From Osmia lignaria lignaria (taxonomy: Eukaryota > Arthropoda > Insecta > Hymenoptera > Megachilidae): a DNA stretch of 64,000 nucleotides. The translations under genes were made by a program, and so were the position numbers. The notes beneath the pieces are model-generated. The model was given only the letters and a program-made list of their open reading frames with translations. It was not told the origin of the DNA and searched no databases. The stretch lies in contig NW_027478168.1 in the NCBI RefSeq assembly GCF_051020975.1, positions 558,001 to 622,000 of the forward strand, given 5' to 3'. Below are positions 61,169-64,000 of this stretch, piece after piece; position 1 is the first letter of the stretch; every line of letters begins with the position of its first letter.

Positions 61169-64000
61169 GATCAAAAAATATCATAGAACATAAAACGTAG
61201 GAAACTTAATTCTGTACAAAAAAGATCTCTTAACATTTTGCCATAGCTCGCTTCGTTTCCGAGATATTTGCAGATTTATCTCAAGGGAAGGGGCCTGACG
61301 GACATATTTCGATATATTTCTTCTTTTTGTTGTTCTTCTTCTGCACAGCTAAGCTGGAAGTGGCATTTACAGCTCGCAATAGTGCAGAGTTATCTCAAAG
61401 AAAGGGGCCACGGTGTTTCTGTATCTCTATTATGTTGGTGCGGCTTCGGAACTTTTAAATATCTTGATATATCTCGAGAACTACGCATCTGATCAAAAAA
61501 TATCATAGAACATAAAAGGTAACAAACTTAATTTTCTACAAAAAAGGTCTCTTAACATTTTGCCATAGCTCGCTTCGTTTGTGAGATATTTGCAGATTTA
61601 TCTCAAGGGAAGGGGCCTGACGGACATATTTCGAGATATTTCTTCTTCTTGTTGTTCTTCTTCTGCACAGCTAAGCTGGAAGTGGCATTTGCGGCTCGCA
61701 CTAGTGCAGAGTTATCTCAAAGTAAGGGGCCACGGTGTTTCTGTATCTCTATTATGTTGGTGCGGCTTCGGAACTTTTAAATATCTCGATATATCTCGAA
61801 AACTACGCTTCTGATCAAAAAATATCATAGAACATAAATTGTAGGAAACATAATTCTCTACAAAAAACGTCTCTTAACATTTTGCCATAGCTCGCTTCGC
61901 TTCCGAGATATTTGCAGATTTATCTCAAGGGAAGGGGCCTGACGGACATATTTCGAGATATTTCTTCTTCTTGTTGTTCTTCTTCTGCACACCTAAGCTG
62001 GATGTGGCATTTGCGGCTCGCACTAGTGCAGAATTATCTCAAAGAAAGGGACCACGGTGTTTCTGTATCTCTATTATGTTGGTGCGGCTTCGGAAGTTTT
62101 AAATATCTCGATATATCTCGAAAACTACGCTTCTGCTCAAAAAATATCATAGAACATAAATTGTAGGAAACATAATTCTCTACAAAAAACGTCTCTTAAC
62201 ATTTTGCCATAGCTCGCTTCGTTTCCGAGATATTTGCAGATTCAGCTCAAAGGAACGGGCCTGACGGACATATTTCGAGATATTTCTTCTTCTTGTTGTT
62301 CTTCTTCTGCACAGCTAAGCTGGAAGTGTCATTTACAGCTTGCAATAGTGCAGGGTTATCTCAAAGAAAGGGGCCACGGTGTTTCTGTATCTCTATTATG
62401 TTGGTGCGGCTTCGGAGCTTTTAAATATCTTGATATATCTCGAGAACTACGCATCTGATCAAAAAATATCATAGAACATAAAAAGTAGGAAACTTAATTC
62501 TCTACAAAAAAGGTCTCTTAACATTTTGCCATAGCTCGCTTCGTTTCCGAGATATTTGCAGATTTATCTCAAGGGAAGGGGCCTGACGGACATATTTCGA
62601 GATATCTCTTCTTCTTGTTGTTCTTCTTCTGCACAGCTAAGCTGGAAATGGCATTTACAGCTCGCAATAGTGCAGAGTTATCTCAAAGAAAGGGGCCACG
62701 GTGTTTCTGTATCTCTATTATGTTGGTGCGGCTTCGGAACTTCTAAATATCTTGATATAGCTCGAGAACTACGCATCTGATCAAAAAATATCATAGAACA
62801 TAAAAAGTAGGAAACTTAATTCTCTACAAAAAAGGTCTCTTATCATTTTGCCATAGCTCGCTTCGTTTGCGAGATATTTGCAGATTTATCTCAAGGGAAG
62901 GGGCCTGACGGACATATTTCGAGATATTTCTTCTTCTTGTTGTTCTTCTTCTGCACAGCTAAGCTGGAAGTGGCATTTACAGCTTGCAATAGTGCAGGGT
63001 TATCTCAAAGAAAGGGGCCACGGTGTTTCTGTATCTCTATTATGTTGGTGCGGCTTCGGAGCTTTTAAATATCTTGATATATCTCGAGAACTACGCTTCT
63101 GATCAAAAAATATCATAGAACATAAATTGTAGGAAACATAATTCTCTACAAAAAACGTCTCTTAACATTTTGCCATAGCTCGCTTCGTTTCCGAGATATT
63201 TGCAGATTTATCTCAAGGGAAGGGGCCTGACGGACATATTTCGAGATATCTCTTCTTCTTGTTGTTCTTCTTCTGCACAGCTAAGCTGGAAATGGCATTT
63301 ACAGCCCGCAATAGTGCAGAGTTATCTCAAAGAAAGGGGCCACGGTGTTTCTGTATCTCTATTATGTTGGTGCGGCTTCGGAACTTTTAAATATCTTGAT
63401 ATATCTCGAGAACTACGCATCTGATCAAAAAATATCATAGAACATAAAAAGTAGGAAACTTAATTCTCTACAAATAAAGTCTCTTAACATTTTGCCATAG
63501 ATCGCTTCGTTTCCGAGATATTTGCAGATTTATCTCAAGGGAAGGTGCCTGACGGACATATTTCGAGATATTTCTTCTTCTTGTTGTTCTTCTTCTGCAC
63601 ACCTAAGCTGGATGTGGCATTTGCGGCTCGCACTAGTGCAGAGTTATGTCAAAGAAAGGGGCCACGGTGTTTCTGTATCTCTATTATGTTGGTGCGGCTT
63701 CGGAAGTTTTAAATATCTCGATATATCTCGAAAACTACGCTTCTGATCAAAAAATATCATAGAACATAAATTGTAGGAAACATAATTCTCTACAAAAAAG
63801 GTCTCCTAACATTTTGCCATAGCTCGCTTCGTTTCTGAGATATTTGCAGATTTATCTCAAGGGAAGGGGCCTGACGGACATATTTCGAGATATTTCTTCT
63901 TCTCGTTGTTCTTCTTCTGCACAGCTAAGCTGGAAGTGGCATTTGCGGCTCGCACTAGTGCAGAGTTATCTCAAAGAAAGGGGCCACGGTGTTGCTGTAT
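61169..64000. repeat. Eight units and a partial unit with two- and five-unit echoes
   Basis: The unit 61813-62134, with CACACCTAAGCTGGATG and GGAAGTTTTAA, recurs five units on at 63423-63744. CAGCTTGCAATAG with GCAGGGTTATC (62337, 62981) and GATATCTCTTC with GGAAATGGC (62603, 63247) alternate with a two-unit period (644 bp). The GATC at 62135 is changed to GCTC, removing a TGA, so the open frame there reads on for ten more codons. The window ends inside a unit, with no sign of the array edge. Confidence 0.78.

Larger units (their letters stand above)
1..64000. repeat. 322-bp satellite DNA array filling the window
   Basis: Every part of the window can be laid onto one 322-bp unit, in one orientation, with no foreign sequence. 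Landmarks recur at exact 322-bp steps: a GATC beginning at 310, 632, 954 and onward, and the block GCAGAGTTATCTCAAAG in nearly every unit. There are 197 full units and two partial ones. Units differ mainly by substitutions. Tandem, head-to-tail, homogenised arrays of this kind are the definition of satellite DNA and usually lie in centromeric or pericentromeric heterochromatin, or on sex or B chromosomes; which of these applies cannot be read from the window. I do not recognise the family by name. Neither end of the array is inside the window, so its full length is unknown. Confidence 0.98.

Noticed and set aside
1..64000. CRISPR array or other repeat-spacer system
   Set aside because: The repeated unit is 322 bp and contiguous, with no unique spacers. 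All sequence belongs to the repeat.
1..64000. Tandem gene family such as rRNA, tRNA, 5S or histone genes
   Set aside because: No conserved RNA-gene boxes or histone-like frames are seen in the unit, and 322 bp with these motifs fits none of them that I know.
1..64000. One large repetitive protein encoded across the array
   Set aside because: 322 leaves a remainder of one when divided by three, so the frame changes at every unit and each frame meets stops.

Overview
The whole 64-kb window is one uninterrupted tandem array of a 322-bp satellite DNA. It holds 197 complete units plus a 309-base partial unit at the left end and a 256-base partial unit at the right end, counted from the GATC that occurs once per unit (first at 310, last at 63745). 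I see no gene, RNA gene, transposon, CRISPR array or unique sequence. Unit length is extremely rigid: only three net single-base length changes are visible (near 15577, 16441 and 55615). The unit is AT-rich (126 G/C of 322 in one unit counted by hand, 39%). CpG is not depleted (11 seen, about 12.3 expected).

The layout suggests a eukaryotic chromosome, in constitutive heterochromatin or at a (peri)centromere. The lack of CpG loss and the motif style fit an invertebrate, possibly an insect, better than a vertebrate; that is a low-confidence inference. A unit of about 320 bp is close to two nucleosome repeats, a common satellite length.

The array is a mosaic of higher-order repeats. The main blocks are: (1) 1-7071, a six-unit block repeated at offsets of nine and six units; (2) 7072-13833, a nine-unit repeat; (3) 13834-20917, with segments shared 17 units apart; (4) 20918-24137, a five-unit offset; (5) 24138-30577, four-, five-, eight- and nine-unit offsets; (6) 30578-38627, shuffled types, then three- and seven-unit repeats; (7) 38628-45389, a 1,932-bp six-unit repeat (types A-F) in two full copies and a third that breaks down; (8) 45390-54405, a relic of block 6, then a 2,576-bp eight-unit repeat; (9) 57305-61168, a more diverged, probably older block; (10) 61169-64000, ordinary units with two- and five-unit echoes.

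Several units are chimeras of two neighbouring types, with the switch inside the unit. These record unequal crossover or gene conversion, so the window documents concerted evolution. Each unit also carries an internal direct duplication of about 30 bp, and three copies of a CGAGATAT motif, one of them inverted. A 74-codon open frame recurs in most units, but it begins at TTG, is broken in about thirty units and cannot continue in phase (322 = 3 x 107 + 1). I treat it as non-coding.
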